Shown piece after piece: positions 1-8,118 of a stretch of 45,596 nt of DNA. The notes below the pieces were generated by a model. The model was not told the DNA's origin, made no database searches, and saw only the letters and a program-made list of their open reading frames with translations. Position numbers and translations under genes: made by a program. Source of the DNA: Prochlorococcaceae cyanobacterium jk18x22bins.40 (GTDB lineage: Bacteria > Cyanobacteriota > Cyanobacteriia > PCC-6307 > Cyanobiaceae); contig JAJDVL010000016.1 of NCBI GenBank assembly GCA_022826155.1, forward strand, positions 1 to 45,596, given 5' to 3'. Position 1 is the first letter of the stretch, and each line of letters begins with the position of its first letter.

Positions 1-1033
1 TCTCGCTCACTGCCGTGGCGCCGCTGGACTCGCTGATACGCACTACCGGATCGTCGTCCACCACCGTGACGGTGAAAGAGGTGCTAGGATGTAGTTGGGA
101 AAAACCGCGACACCGGCTCTGTCCATGACCACAGGTCACAAAGGCGCCGACACCGTTATAATCGGGATCGGTGGAGGTGGCGCTGTGGCTGATGGTTACG
201 CTACGGTCGTTGTTCTGGCCCACGGCGTCGTTCACGCCGGTCACCGTCACCGTCTGCGCAGTGTTCCAGTCGCTGGTGGTGAACGTCAAGGTGGGCGGGC
301 TCACTGTCGCGGCTCCCGTATCATCAGAAGTAACCCTGATGGTCACACTGGCTCTGGGCTTGCTGTTCAGCGTCACCGTGTAGGTATCGGTGTTTGCCTC
401 CCCCACCGCCTCGCTCACTTGGGTGGCGCCGTCGGACTCCATGATGGACACACCGCATCTTCGGTAGGTACTGATCGTCGGATGCCAGATACTCGGAATG
501 AGGATCGTCCATTTTCCCGTCGTAGGATAGGTTATGAAAGGAGAAGGGGGCAAACACCTCAGATCATTGCCCCTCAGGTTCAGCCACTGGTCCAGATTGG
601 TGAGCTTATCGAATATGCCCGCCGGCAGGCTGCTCAGACTGTTGTTATGCAGAACCAGCTCTTTCAGGCTGGTGAGGTCATCGAAGTCGCCATTCTTCAA
701 GGTGGTGAGAGTGCTATCGTAGCTTAGTGACAGATGCTTGATCCTTGCCAACTCCGCAGGTGTTATATTGCCACAGTCCGCCTCAGTCTTGCCTAAACCT
801 TTGAGGATGTCAGCCTCGATCTGAGGAGTGCGGTCGCAAATGTTAACCGTCGTCTGCGCCTGTGCCCGCTGTGGGGAAGAGAGGCCAGCCAGGGAGAGGA
901 AGAGGACGACACCCAGTGTTTTAATCCCGGCCTCAACTGGAATTTTCTGTCTCCCATCGGCTTTCCTGAAACTGGCATCGTCAAAACCCGCCCGCCAACG
1001 TTGGCCAGTGATTCCTTTGCGTTCACTACCCAT
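1..1033 (-). CDS. Secreted LRR plus Calx-beta-like repeat protein (3' end outside window)
   Basis: One open frame runs from an ATG at 1031-1033 off the left edge without a stop, so only the N-terminal ~344 residues are present. A long basic leader precedes a hydrophobic segment (TLGVVLFLSLAGL) ending in AQAQTT, read as a signal peptide. Next comes a short leucine-rich-repeat block (SLKELVLHNNSLSSLPAGIF, then KLTNLDQWLNLRGNDL) and, from about residue 195, a beta-rich repeat with a SDGATQVSEAVGEANTDTY start and an FTVTVVDDDP end. A second copy of that repeat begins (SESSGATAVSE) right at the edge. The layout resembles Calx-beta/cadherin-like surface proteins. An adhesion or surface role is inference. 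I see no clear ribosome binding site, so the start is uncertain. Confidence 0.8.
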   Translation of the reverse strand, partial: MGSERKGITGQRWRAGFDDASFRKADGRQKIPVEAGIKTLGVVLFLSLAGLSSPQRAQAQTTVNICDRTPQIEADILKGLGKTEADCGNITPAELARIKHLSLSYDSTLTTLKNGDFDDLTSLKELVLHNNSLSSLPAGIFDKLTNLDQWLNLRGNDLRCLPPSPFITYPTTGKWTILIPSIWHPTISTYRRCGVSIMESDGATQVSEAVGEANTDTYTVTLNSKPRASVTIRVTSDDTGAATVSPPTLTFTTSDWNTAQTVTVTGVNDAVGQNNDRSVTISHSATSTDPDYNGVGAFVTCGHGQSRCRGFSQLHPSTSFTVTVVDDDPVVRISESSGATAVSE

Positions 1034-1758
1034 TGGACGGGACAGCCAGCCAGTTATGACCCAGTTTTATCCGCCTTATAGAATTACAGCATACCTCTTA
1101 GTAGAACTTAACGGTTAAGAAATCGCTGGGGGCGGGCAGGGGGTCCATTGGGGGTTTTCCAGACTTTTCTTCATAGGGCACTCGAAAACCTGGATAACGT
1201 TCCCCATGGGTAAAGTCGTTGTGCAGCAACTAGGGACGATGGTGGCCACAGGCCTCCTTCCAGATCCCGATCACTCCATTCTGGTACTCCCGTGCTTGTT
1301 ACCATGCTTGTTTAGGGGTGCCCTAAGGAAACGCTGGACAACCCCTCCTTTACTGGTAGACTGGTAGCAGCCTCAGGCGTCACAGCAGAACCTGGAAGGC
1401 AGCAGGTTTTGTGGCCTGAGGTAAGGCAATGTCCCCAGGCGCTATCGAGAATAGGTGGGCAAGGGTGTTGGCAAGGCTCCCTCTGCTGAAAGACTGGCGG
1501 AGTCCCGTACAGACGGGAATGGAGAAAGGGAAGCCGGAACCCCTGATACAGAGAGGGTTGAGCGATGCCTGGGGGTGATGCTACAGGTCAACTCCAGGGA
1601 GGCGCGGCGGGATGAGCCGGAGCAAAAAGCCAGGTCCCGCCAGGCCAGGCGCTGGTACGCAAGCGGATCGTTTCTTTCCGGGATCACAGCTTCCCGGCTG
1701 CCCTTGCTAGCCTCCTGCCACCCACCACACCCTTGAGTTCGTCGGAACTCTTCCCGCC
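1034..1758. other. Non-coding region with IS-like end and hairpins
   Basis: I see no convincing gene in these ~725 bases. Positions 1307-1327, read on the minus strand, match 44615-44635 at 18 of 21 positions and look like the end of an insertion element. A weaker related motif (TAGGGCACTCGAAAA, 1174-1188) lies in the opposite orientation. From about 1470 to 1650 several hairpins occur: 1503-1508 with 1513-1518 (loop ACAG), and 1606-1612 with 1635-1641. This could be a decayed mobile element or a structured RNA. The short open frames on both strands here have no recognisable domain. Confidence 0.5.
1307..1327. repeat. IS-like terminal motif, copy 1
   Basis: Its reverse complement reads CTTAGGGCAC, then CC, CTAAACAAG, and differs from 44615-44635 only at three positions. 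A weaker related motif in the opposite orientation lies at 1174-1188, so the pair may bound a short non-autonomous element of about 155 bases. Confidence 0.5.
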
Positions 1759-3327
1759 GTGCAGGAGCGCATCCTCTACATCCGGCTCCCCTGCAACCCC
1801 GTCTTCCCCATCGGGCCGGTCTACCTGGCTGACCACGTTCATAAGGTTTTCCCTCGTCTGCCCCAGCGCATCCTGGATCTGGCCACTGTGCCCCCACTGA
1901 ACGTCCGGGCCATGCTCCGCCAGACCATTGACCAATGGCATCCCACGTTGCTGGTGTTTTCCTGGCGGGATATTCAGATCTATGCCCCTGTGGATGGACG
2001 GGGCGGCAATCCGTTGCAGTATTCCCTCGAAGCGTTCTACGGGGTCAATCCCCTGCACCGCTTGCGCGGCGCCCTGGGGGGTCTGCGGCTCACCTGGAGC
2101 TACTACGCAGAGCTCCAGCGTAATCTGCGCTTGATTCGCATCGGCTTGAACCAAGCGCAGCGCCATCACCCCCATGCCCGGTTGGTGGTGGGCGGTGGTG
2201 CGGTGAGTGTGTTCTACGAGCAGTTGGCGTCCCGGCTTCCCCGGGGAACAATTGTATCGGTTGGAGAAGGGGAGCGACTGCTGGAAGCATTGCTTCAGGG
2301 GAAAAGCCTGGCGGCTGAGCGTTGCTACCGGGTTGGAGAACCTCCCCGTGCTGGTCTCATCCATGAACAACCCGCGCCCCTACCCAAAACTGCTTGCAAC
2401 TACGACTACATCAAGACCGTTTGGCCTCAGTTCAACTGGTATTTGGAAGGAGGTGATTTTTATGTGGGCGTGCAGACCAAGCGGGGCTGTCCCCATAATT
2501 GTTGCTACTGCGTCTACACCGTTGTGGAGGGCAAGCAGGTGCGCCTCAATCCAGTGGACGAGGTGGTGGCGGAAATGCGTCAACTCTATGATCGGGGTGT
2601 GCGGGGATTCTGGTTCACGGATGCTCAGTTCATTCCGGCACGACGCTACATTTCCGATGCCAAGGAGTTGCTGCGCGCCATTCTTGCCGCAGGCATGACG
2701 GATATTCATTGGGCTGCCTATATCCGTGCTGATAATCTGGATGAAGAATTGGCGCAACTCATGGTGGAAAGTGGCATGAATTATTTTGAAATCGGCATCA
2801 CCTCAGGTTCCCAGGAGTTGGTCCGTAAGATGCGAATGGGTTACAATTTGCGCGTCGTTCTGGAGAATTGCCGCCTGCTGGCACAGGCAGGTTTTCAAGA
2901 AAAAATCTCCGTCAACTATTCCTTCAACGTGATTGACGAGCGCCCGGAGACCATTGGCCAGACCGTGGCCTTTCATCGGGAGCTGGAAGCTGTTTTCGGG
3001 GCGGAACAGGTGGAGCCCGCCATCTTTTTCATCGGTCTGCAACCCCACACCCATCTGGAGCGCTACGCCTTGGACCATGGCGTGCTCAAGCCCGGCTACA
3101 ATCCCATGAGCATGATGCCTTGGGTGGCCCGCAAGCTGCTGTGGAATCCTGAACCCATGGGCAGCGCCTTCGGGCGCATTTGCCTGGAGGCCTTTGGGCG
3201 CAATCCCCGTAACTTTGGCCGCACCGTCATGGATCTTCTGGAGGCCAGGTATGGGATAGCACCCCTTGCGGAAGCACTTTCAGCGCCCTTGGCTGGTCAG
3301 CGGATCATGACCAATGCCTCAGCCTGA
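1759..3327 (+). CDS. Radical SAM protein of the cyanobacterial 'PSII high light acclimation' type
   Basis: Protein of 522 aa from a GTG start. The radical SAM cluster motif CPHNCCYC gives Cys244, Cys248 and Cys251 (CxxxCxxC), which bind a 4Fe-4S cluster that cleaves S-adenosylmethionine. The N-terminal ~210 residues resemble a degenerate cobalamin-binding-type Rossmann domain (LVVGGGAVSV, then VSVGEGERLLEALL), but I do not see a DxHxxG cobalamin ligand. Cyanobacterial proteins of this length and layout are, as I recall, annotated as 'photosystem II high light acclimation radical SAM protein'; the substrate is not known to me. The stop overlaps the start of the next gene by 14 bases, which suggests coexpression with the CobD-like gene. 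Confidence 0.8.
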   Translation: MQERILYIRLPCNPVFPIGPVYLADHVHKVFPRLPQRILDLATVPPLNVRAMLRQTIDQWHPTLLVFSWRDIQIYAPVDGRGGNPLQYSLEAFYGVNPLHRLRGALGGLRLTWSYYAELQRNLRLIRIGLNQAQRHHPHARLVVGGGAVSVFYEQLASRLPRGTIVSVGEGERLLEALLQGKSLAAERCYRVGEPPRAGLIHEQPAPLPKTACNYDYIKTVWPQFNWYLEGGDFYVGVQTKRGCPHNCCYCVYTVVEGKQVRLNPVDEVVAEMRQLYDRGVRGFWFTDAQFIPARRYISDAKELLRAILAAGMTDIHWAAYIRADNLDEELAQLMVESGMNYFEIGITSGSQELVRKMRMGYNLRVVLENCRLLAQAGFQEKISVNYSFNVIDERPETIGQTVAFHRELEAVFGAEQVEPAIFFIGLQPHTHLERYALDHGVLKPGYNPMSMMPWVARKLLWNPEPMGSAFGRICLEAFGRNPRNFGRTVMDLLEARYGIAPLAEALSAPLAGQRIMTNASA

Positions 3328-4465
3328 GGGAGAGGCGCCGCCACGCCATGGGGGCAACGTGCATCAACTGGCCCGTCGGCTGAACCGCCATCCCCGTCGG
3401 ATCCTGGATTTCAGTGCTTCCCTGGTGCCGTTCGGGCCGCCCCGCAGCCTGCGCCGGGTCCTGTGCCGAGCATTGAACGATCACGTGGCCCCCTACCCCG
3501 ACCCTGCCTATCAGGCCTTGCGGGAGGCCACGGCCCAGGCCCATGGCCTTCCTGATCCTGGTTGGGTCCTGCCGGGCAACGGAGCGGCAGAGTTGTTCAC
3601 CTGGGCCGCTCGTGACGCCCAATCCCTCATCAACCTTCTTCCCGCCCCTGGCTTTGCGGATTATCAACGGGCCCTGGCCACCTGGGGGGCCGTGGGCCGG
3701 TCCCTGCCCCTTCGCCTCCACTGGGGTGACGGTCCCCAGTCCTGGGTGGAGGCCCTTGCGGAACCTCGGGTTCTGCACAGCCTTGACCCCCAGCGCACCG
3801 CCCTCTGGATCACCAACCCCCACAACCCCACCGGTCAGCTTTGGCGCCGGGACAGCCTGGAGCCGTTGCTCCACGCCCATGGCCTGGTGGTGGTGGATGA
3901 GGCGTTCCTGCCCCTGGTGCCCGATGGTGAAGCCCATTCCCTCGTCCCACTGGCGCCAAGGTTCGGCAATCTGGTGGTGATTCGCAGCCTCACCAAGTTG
4001 TTTGCCATGGCCGGTTTGCGCCTTGGCTATGCCGTCGCCGCGCCGGAGCGGCTGGAGCGCTGGAGCCGTTGGCGTGATCCATGGCCCGTCAACGGCCTGG
4101 CGGTGCAGGCCGGCCTGGCGGTGGTGGCGGACCAGGTGTGGCAACAGCGGGTGTGGCGCTGGCTGGCGCGGGAGGGGCCATGGTTGACCCAACACCTCAA
4201 CCGCCGCTGCCCGTCCCTGCGGGTCCACCCGGGAGCCGCCAACTATCGGTTGTTGTCCTGGGGCTACTCTCTCACGCCCCTGCAGCAATCCTTGGCGCAG
4301 AAAGGCATCCTGGTGCGGGACTGTCGCAGCTTTGCAGGGCTTGACGACCACTGGCTGCGGATCGCCGTTGGCTGTCGCCGCCACAATCGACGTCTGGCGG
4401 CGGCCATGGCTGCCGGCCTCAGGACCCTGGGTCGCCAACCACCGGCCACCGGGGCACGGGCATGA
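3314..4465 (+). CDS. cobD: CobD-like PLP-dependent aminotransferase / threonine-phosphate decarboxylase
   Basis: Protein of 383 aa, fold-type I PLP enzyme. It opens with an RHGGN-type motif typical of CobD/HisC-like proteins, has NPHNPTG near residue 168 and SLTKLFAMAGLRLGY with the likely PLP lysine at about residue 228. CobD makes (R)-1-aminopropan-2-ol phosphate for the lower loop of cobalamin; HisC is the main alternative. The early HGGN motif and the nearby cbiT favour CobD. The start overlaps the radical SAM gene and the stop overlaps the decarboxylase start by four bases (ATGA), so the three probably form one transcription unit. Confidence 0.75.
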   Translation: MPQPEGEAPPRHGGNVHQLARRLNRHPRRILDFSASLVPFGPPRSLRRVLCRALNDHVAPYPDPAYQALREATAQAHGLPDPGWVLPGNGAAELFTWAARDAQSLINLLPAPGFADYQRALATWGAVGRSLPLRLHWGDGPQSWVEALAEPRVLHSLDPQRTALWITNPHNPTGQLWRRDSLEPLLHAHGLVVVDEAFLPLVPDGEAHSLVPLAPRFGNLVVIRSLTKLFAMAGLRLGYAVAAPERLERWSRWRDPWPVNGLAVQAGLAVVADQVWQQRVWRWLAREGPWLTQHLNRRCPSLRVHPGAANYRLLSWGYSLTPLQQSLAQKGILVRDCRSFAGLDDHWLRIAVGCRRHNRRLAAAMAAGLRTLGRQPPATGARA

Positions 4466-5907
4466 CGGACCGGGACGATAGAAACTCCACCGCAGGGACG
4501 GTCCTGCTCAAGGCTCTGCAGCGGGCAGCGGCGTTCACGCTTCCCCTCCACCTGCCCGCCCATGGGCGGGGTCGGGGGTTTCCGCCAGCGCTGGCGGCAC
4601 TGCTCACGGAGCCGCTGGGTCCCCTGGATTTGCCGGAGTTGCCCAGCCTGGGGGGACCACTGGTGCCCCACGGCGCAGTGGCCGAAGCCCAGCAGGCCAC
4701 TGCGCAGCTTTGGGGTAGTCAGTGCTGCTGGTTTGGCGTCAACGGCTCCACAGGGCTGCTGCAGGCTGCCCTGTTGGGGGTCCTGCGCCCAGGCCAGCGA
4801 CTGCTCTGCCCCCGCAACCTGCACCGCTCAGTGCTCCATGGAGCGGTGCTGGCCGGTCTTGAGCCCATCTACTACAGCCTCCCCTTTTCCCAACACTGGG
4901 GGCTGTCCCAGCCCGTGGACGCGCCCTGGTTCCAAAGGGTGCTGGCGGCGGTGGCAGCCCAGGGCTGCTCCGTGGATCTGGCGCTGCTGGTGAATCCCAC
5001 TTATCAAGGGCTGAGCGCTCCTCTGACGCCGCTGGTGCGGCTTTGCCACAGCCAGGGCCTGCCGGTGCTGGTGGACGAGGCCCATGGCAGTCACTTTCGT
5101 GCCCATGGGGCCCTGCCCCCGGACGCCCTGGCCGCCGGGGCCGATCTGGTGGTTCATTCCACCCACAAATCCCTGCCGGGACTCACCCAAACGGCTGTAC
5201 TTCACAGTCGCGGCGCCCGCGTCTCCAGGGAGGACCTGGAGCAAGGCTTGCTGCTGATGCAGACCAGTAGCCCCTCGGCGTTGTTGTTGGCGGCTACGGA
5301 ATTGGCGGCGGCATGGCCCCATCAGCAGCCCCGGGCCGGTTGCGTACTCAGCCGAGCCATGGACCGTTGGAGCCGTTGGCGGCAGCAACTGATGCGTACG
5401 GGCTGGCGAGTGAGCCCCAGTGACGACCCACTGCGCCTGCGGTTGTGCGTCACGGCGGGGGAACCCGGCGGCTTGGCGCTGGATGAGCACCTGTTGCGCT
5501 TGGGGATTGGGGGAGAACTGCCGGAGCCGGCGGGGCTCACCTTCTACCTGGGCTTCCAGCCGCCCCGCCAGGCCCTGGGCCGGCTCCAGAACGCCTTGGC
5601 CCAACTGCGCCGGCCAGCACCGAATCCGCCACCGGTCGTGGACAGCGTCCAGCCCGTCCCCACCCCACTGCTGGCCCGCTCTGCCGTGCCACCCCGCACC
5701 GCCTGGTTCGGCCCCACCAGACGCCTGCCCCTCAAAGAGGCGGTGGGACACGTGCTGGCAGAGGCCGTTACCCCTTACCCACCCGGTATCCCCCTGCTGC
5801 TGCCAGGGGAACGGCTGGACGAAGAACGTTGCGTCTGGCTACTCCACAGCCGGCATCTTTGGCAACATCCGGGTGAAATGCTTGATACGGTGAAGGTTCT
5901 GAGGTGA
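4462..5907 (+). CDS. Orn/Lys/Arg decarboxylase family protein (short form)
   Basis: Protein of 481 aa matching the fold-type I amino-acid decarboxylases. VDEAHGSHFRAHG near residue 204 and HSTHKSLPGLTQ with the PLP lysine at about residue 236 are the family signature. It lacks the N-terminal wing domain of the large enterobacterial enzymes, so it is the shorter Bacillus/cyanobacterial type. The substrate (arginine, lysine or ornithine) cannot be told from sequence alone; a polyamine or cadaverine route is the usual role. The C-terminal part holds a proline-rich stretch, then PFGPTRRLPL-like residues common in this subgroup. The ATGA overlap with the preceding gene indicates coupled translation. 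Confidence 0.85.
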   Translation: MTDRDDRNSTAGTVLLKALQRAAAFTLPLHLPAHGRGRGFPPALAALLTEPLGPLDLPELPSLGGPLVPHGAVAEAQQATAQLWGSQCCWFGVNGSTGLLQAALLGVLRPGQRLLCPRNLHRSVLHGAVLAGLEPIYYSLPFSQHWGLSQPVDAPWFQRVLAAVAAQGCSVDLALLVNPTYQGLSAPLTPLVRLCHSQGLPVLVDEAHGSHFRAHGALPPDALAAGADLVVHSTHKSLPGLTQTAVLHSRGARVSREDLEQGLLLMQTSSPSALLLAATELAAAWPHQQPRAGCVLSRAMDRWSRWRQQLMRTGWRVSPSDDPLRLRLCVTAGEPGGLALDEHLLRLGIGGELPEPAGLTFYLGFQPPRQALGRLQNALAQLRRPAPNPPPVVDSVQPVPTPLLARSAVPPRTAWFGPTRRLPLKEAVGHVLAEAVTPYPPGIPLLLPGERLDEERCVWLLHSRHLWQHPGEMLDTVKVLR

Positions 5908-5928
5908 TGGTTCAGGAGGCTCGCCCCC

Positions 5929-6582
5929 ATGCCCATTGCAGCGGGTGATGCAGCCTCCGGCAAACACCACCCCAAGGACCGGTTTCAATGGGATTTCGTG
6001 ACGCCCGGCATTCCTGACGGCGCCTTTGCCAATGCCCCCGGCTTTGCGCCGACACCCATGGAGTTGCGGGTGATGCTGCTGGCCCATTTACGGCCCCAGC
6101 CCGACTCTCTGGTGTGGGACGTGGGGGGCGGCACCGGCGCCTTGGCGCTGGAAATTGCCCGATTGCTGCCCCGTGGCGTGGTACTGGCCCTGGAACGGGA
6201 TCCGGATGCCCTGGATCTTCTGGAGCGCAACCGGCGGCACTTCCAGGTGAACAATTTGAAGATCGTCCCTGGCAGTGCGCCGGACGATCTCGGTCAACTG
6301 GATGGGGAGCCGGACCGGGTGCTGTTGGAGGTGTCCCGACCGGATCAGGCCATCCTGGATGCGGTGTGGCCCTGCCTGCGCCCCCATGGGCGCTTGGTGA
6401 TCAGCACCAGCAATCTGGCCGGTCTGGTGGATGCCACCAACGCCCTGCGGCGCCTGCAAGCCGCCGATCTGCAGGTGGTACAGGCGACGGTGCATCGTCT
6501 GCAGCAGCGGGGCCGTGACGTGCGCCTGGCTGCCGCGGAGCCCCTGTTCATCATTGCCGCAGAGCGGCCCGCGAGTCCATGA
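5929..6582 (+). CDS. cbiT: Precorrin C5,15-methyltransferase/decarboxylase subunit CbiT-like
   Basis: Protein of 217 aa. GIPDGAF and the following APTPMELR region are characteristic of CbiT. The SAM-binding glycine loop GGGTGAL lies near residue 65, followed by the acidic residue in ALERDPDAL. CbiT methylates C15 and decarboxylates the acetate side chain during corrin ring synthesis, paired with CbiE or fused as CobL. No cbiE lies next to it, so the partner must be elsewhere. An AGGAGG ribosome binding site is visible eight bases before the ATG. The stop overlaps the next start (cdsA). Confidence 0.85.
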   Translation: MPIAAGDAASGKHHPKDRFQWDFVTPGIPDGAFANAPGFAPTPMELRVMLLAHLRPQPDSLVWDVGGGTGALALEIARLLPRGVVLALERDPDALDLLERNRRHFQVNNLKIVPGSAPDDLGQLDGEPDRVLLEVSRPDQAILDAVWPCLRPHGRLVISTSNLAGLVDATNALRRLQAADLQVVQATVHRLQQRGRDVRLAAAEPLFIIAAERPASP

Positions 6583-7463
6583 GTTGGGGGTCCCCACGGG
6601 TATTCAGCGGCCTGGTAACTGCTGCTTTGGGGGTGCTGCTCATCAGCCTGGGGGGCTGGTGGTTCACCCTGCTGGTGGCGGTGATCGTCCATCTGGGCCT
6701 GGTGGAGTTTTTTCAGTTGGCCCGCAGCAAGGGGATTCGCCCCGCCAGCAAAACAACCCTGGTGGCCTGCCAGGTGCTGCTGATCCTCAGCTCCCATGCC
6801 ACCAACCAACTCCCGGACTCCCAGTGGTCCCTGGGGGCGGACGCCGTGGTGCCCCTGGCCAGCCTGGTGATCTGTGGCTGGCTGTTGTTGCAACCACAGA
6901 CCGGCTCCATTGCCGATGTGGGGGCATCAATTTTCGGGTTCTACTACCTGGGCGTGCTGCCCAGCCACTGGCTGCGACTGCGGGCTGTTGATGGGATTGC
7001 CCCTCTCCACGTGCAGCATTGGACCGTGCCCACCGCAGGAATCAGCGCCGGTTTGGCCTTGACCCTGTTCACCACGGCCATGATCCTGGCGGTGGACATC
7101 ACCGCCTACGTGTGTGGGCAACGCTTTGGGCGGCGGCCGTTGACCCGTGTGAGCCCTGGAAAAACCGTTGAAGGAACCATCAGCGGTTGTGTGGCTGCCG
7201 CCCTGGTGGGTGCTGGTGGCGCCGTCATGTTGGGTTGGCCTTGGGCACCGTGGAGTGGCTTGATGCTGGGCATCCTGGTGGCCCTCTCCGCCCTGGTGGG
7301 GGACCTGGTGGAGTCCATGCTGAAGCGGGATGCCGGGGTAAAAGACTCCGGCCGCCTCATTCCTGGCCATGGCGGCATCCTGGACCGGTTCGACAGTTTT
7401 CTACTGACCCCCGCTGTGGTGTTGTATTTCGTGCTTCTGGTGCTCCCGTTGTTGTCCCGGTAA
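6579..7463 (+). CDS. cdsA: Phosphatidate cytidylyltransferase (CDP-diglyceride synthase)
   Basis: Integral membrane protein of 294 aa that makes CDP-diacylglycerol from phosphatidic acid and CTP, the entry step to phosphatidylglycerol. The C-terminal family signature is clear: SMLKRDAGVKDS then HGGILDRFDS at about residues 246-273. SPGKTVEG is the other conserved family block. Several hydrophobic segments fit a multi-pass membrane protein. It overlaps cbiT by four bases. Its last 63 bases overlap the 3' end of an opposite-strand hypothetical gene. Confidence 0.95.
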   Translation: MSWGSPRVFSGLVTAALGVLLISLGGWWFTLLVAVIVHLGLVEFFQLARSKGIRPASKTTLVACQVLLILSSHATNQLPDSQWSLGADAVVPLASLVICGWLLLQPQTGSIADVGASIFGFYYLGVLPSHWLRLRAVDGIAPLHVQHWTVPTAGISAGLALTLFTTAMILAVDITAYVCGQRFGRRPLTRVSPGKTVEGTISGCVAAALVGAGGAVMLGWPWAPWSGLMLGILVALSALVGDLVESMLKRDAGVKDSGRLIPGHGGILDRFDSFLLTPAVVLYFVLLVLPLLSR

Positions 7464-8090
7464 CGACTCCCCCAGGGTGCTGAGATCCTCTGTGAACAGG
7501 GCTGGCACTTGCTCCGTGCGGTAGAGTTCCCACCAACGCAGCCAGAGTTGCTCCCGCAGCAGCCAGAGCTGGTCCTGCCAGGCCTGGGCCGTGGGCGCGC
7601 CTCCCGTTGGCAGATGCCCCAACCAGGGCAGGCCCAACTCCAGGGCAGGGTCGAAGTGGGGCGCATGGGGCTCGCCATGGCTGGTGACGCCCAGAAGAGG
7701 AATCCCGCTCTGCCGAGCCAGGGCGCCATAGGCTCGGGCTTGTCCCTCCCAGCCTGGTTGGGGCGCCCCGACCAGCAGCAAAGGGCGGCGGAACGCGGCC
7801 AGAGCGGTACACCAGTTGACCCCAGGGCCATGGTGCGCCGCCAGTTCCGTGGTCACCAGTAGCCAGGGGCCGCCCTGGGCCGGAGATGGCGCCAACTGCC
7901 GTAACACCTGGAAGGGATCAGCCTCTGGTTCGGGCCTGAACGGAGGTGATCCCCCCAGCACCGCAGCCATGACCTCGGCCGCGGCCTGGGGGTCCACCCC
8001 TTGGAGAGGGTGGACCACACAAGCGATTACCCCCAGTCGTGTTTGGGCTACGCCTGTGGATGCCCTGGAAGAAGCTGTAGCGTCTACCAT
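7401..8090 (-). CDS. Conserved-looking hypothetical protein
   Basis: Open frame of 229 aa from the ATG at 8090; a TTG at 8138 would add 16 residues but would run into prs. I do not recognise a family. The protein has an alternating hydrophobic core (LGVIACVVHPLQG, PWLLVTTELAA, RPLLLVGAPQPGW) that suggests an alpha/beta fold, perhaps hydrolase- or glycosyltransferase-like, and a charged C-terminus rich in Gln and His. It is transcribed divergently from prs and convergently with cdsA, sharing 63 bases with the cdsA end. Supported by length, steady codon use and tight fit between neighbours. Confidence 0.6.
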   Translation of the reverse strand: MVDATASSRASTGVAQTRLGVIACVVHPLQGVDPQAAAEVMAAVLGGSPPFRPEPEADPFQVLRQLAPSPAQGGPWLLVTTELAAHHGPGVNWCTALAAFRRPLLLVGAPQPGWEGQARAYGALARQSGIPLLGVTSHGEPHAPHFDPALELGLPWLGHLPTGGAPTAQAWQDQLWLLREQLWLRWWELYRTEQVPALFTEDLSTLGESLPGQQREHQKHEIQHHSGGQ

Positions 8091-8118
8091 CAGTGTTGCG
8101 AGGTCCCAACGACTGCCA

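Noticed and set aside
1500-1660. Cobalamin riboswitch, given GGGAAGCCGG near cobalamin-type genes
   Set aside because: The rest of the B12 box and the flanking conserved helices are missing.
1455-1736. Plus-strand frame of 93 residues upstream of the radical SAM gene
   Set aside because: Arg/Glu-rich without homology I can recognise; runs through the hairpins. A ncRNA explanation is at least as likely.
1442-1897. Minus-strand frame of 151 residues
   Set aside because: It overlaps the start of the radical SAM gene, is rich in Ser/Pro/Arg and has no domain; likely a chance frame in structured DNA.
7816-8118. Upstream extension of prs
   Set aside because: It lies antisense to the hypothetical gene; known cyanobacterial Prs begins near the GTG at 8119.
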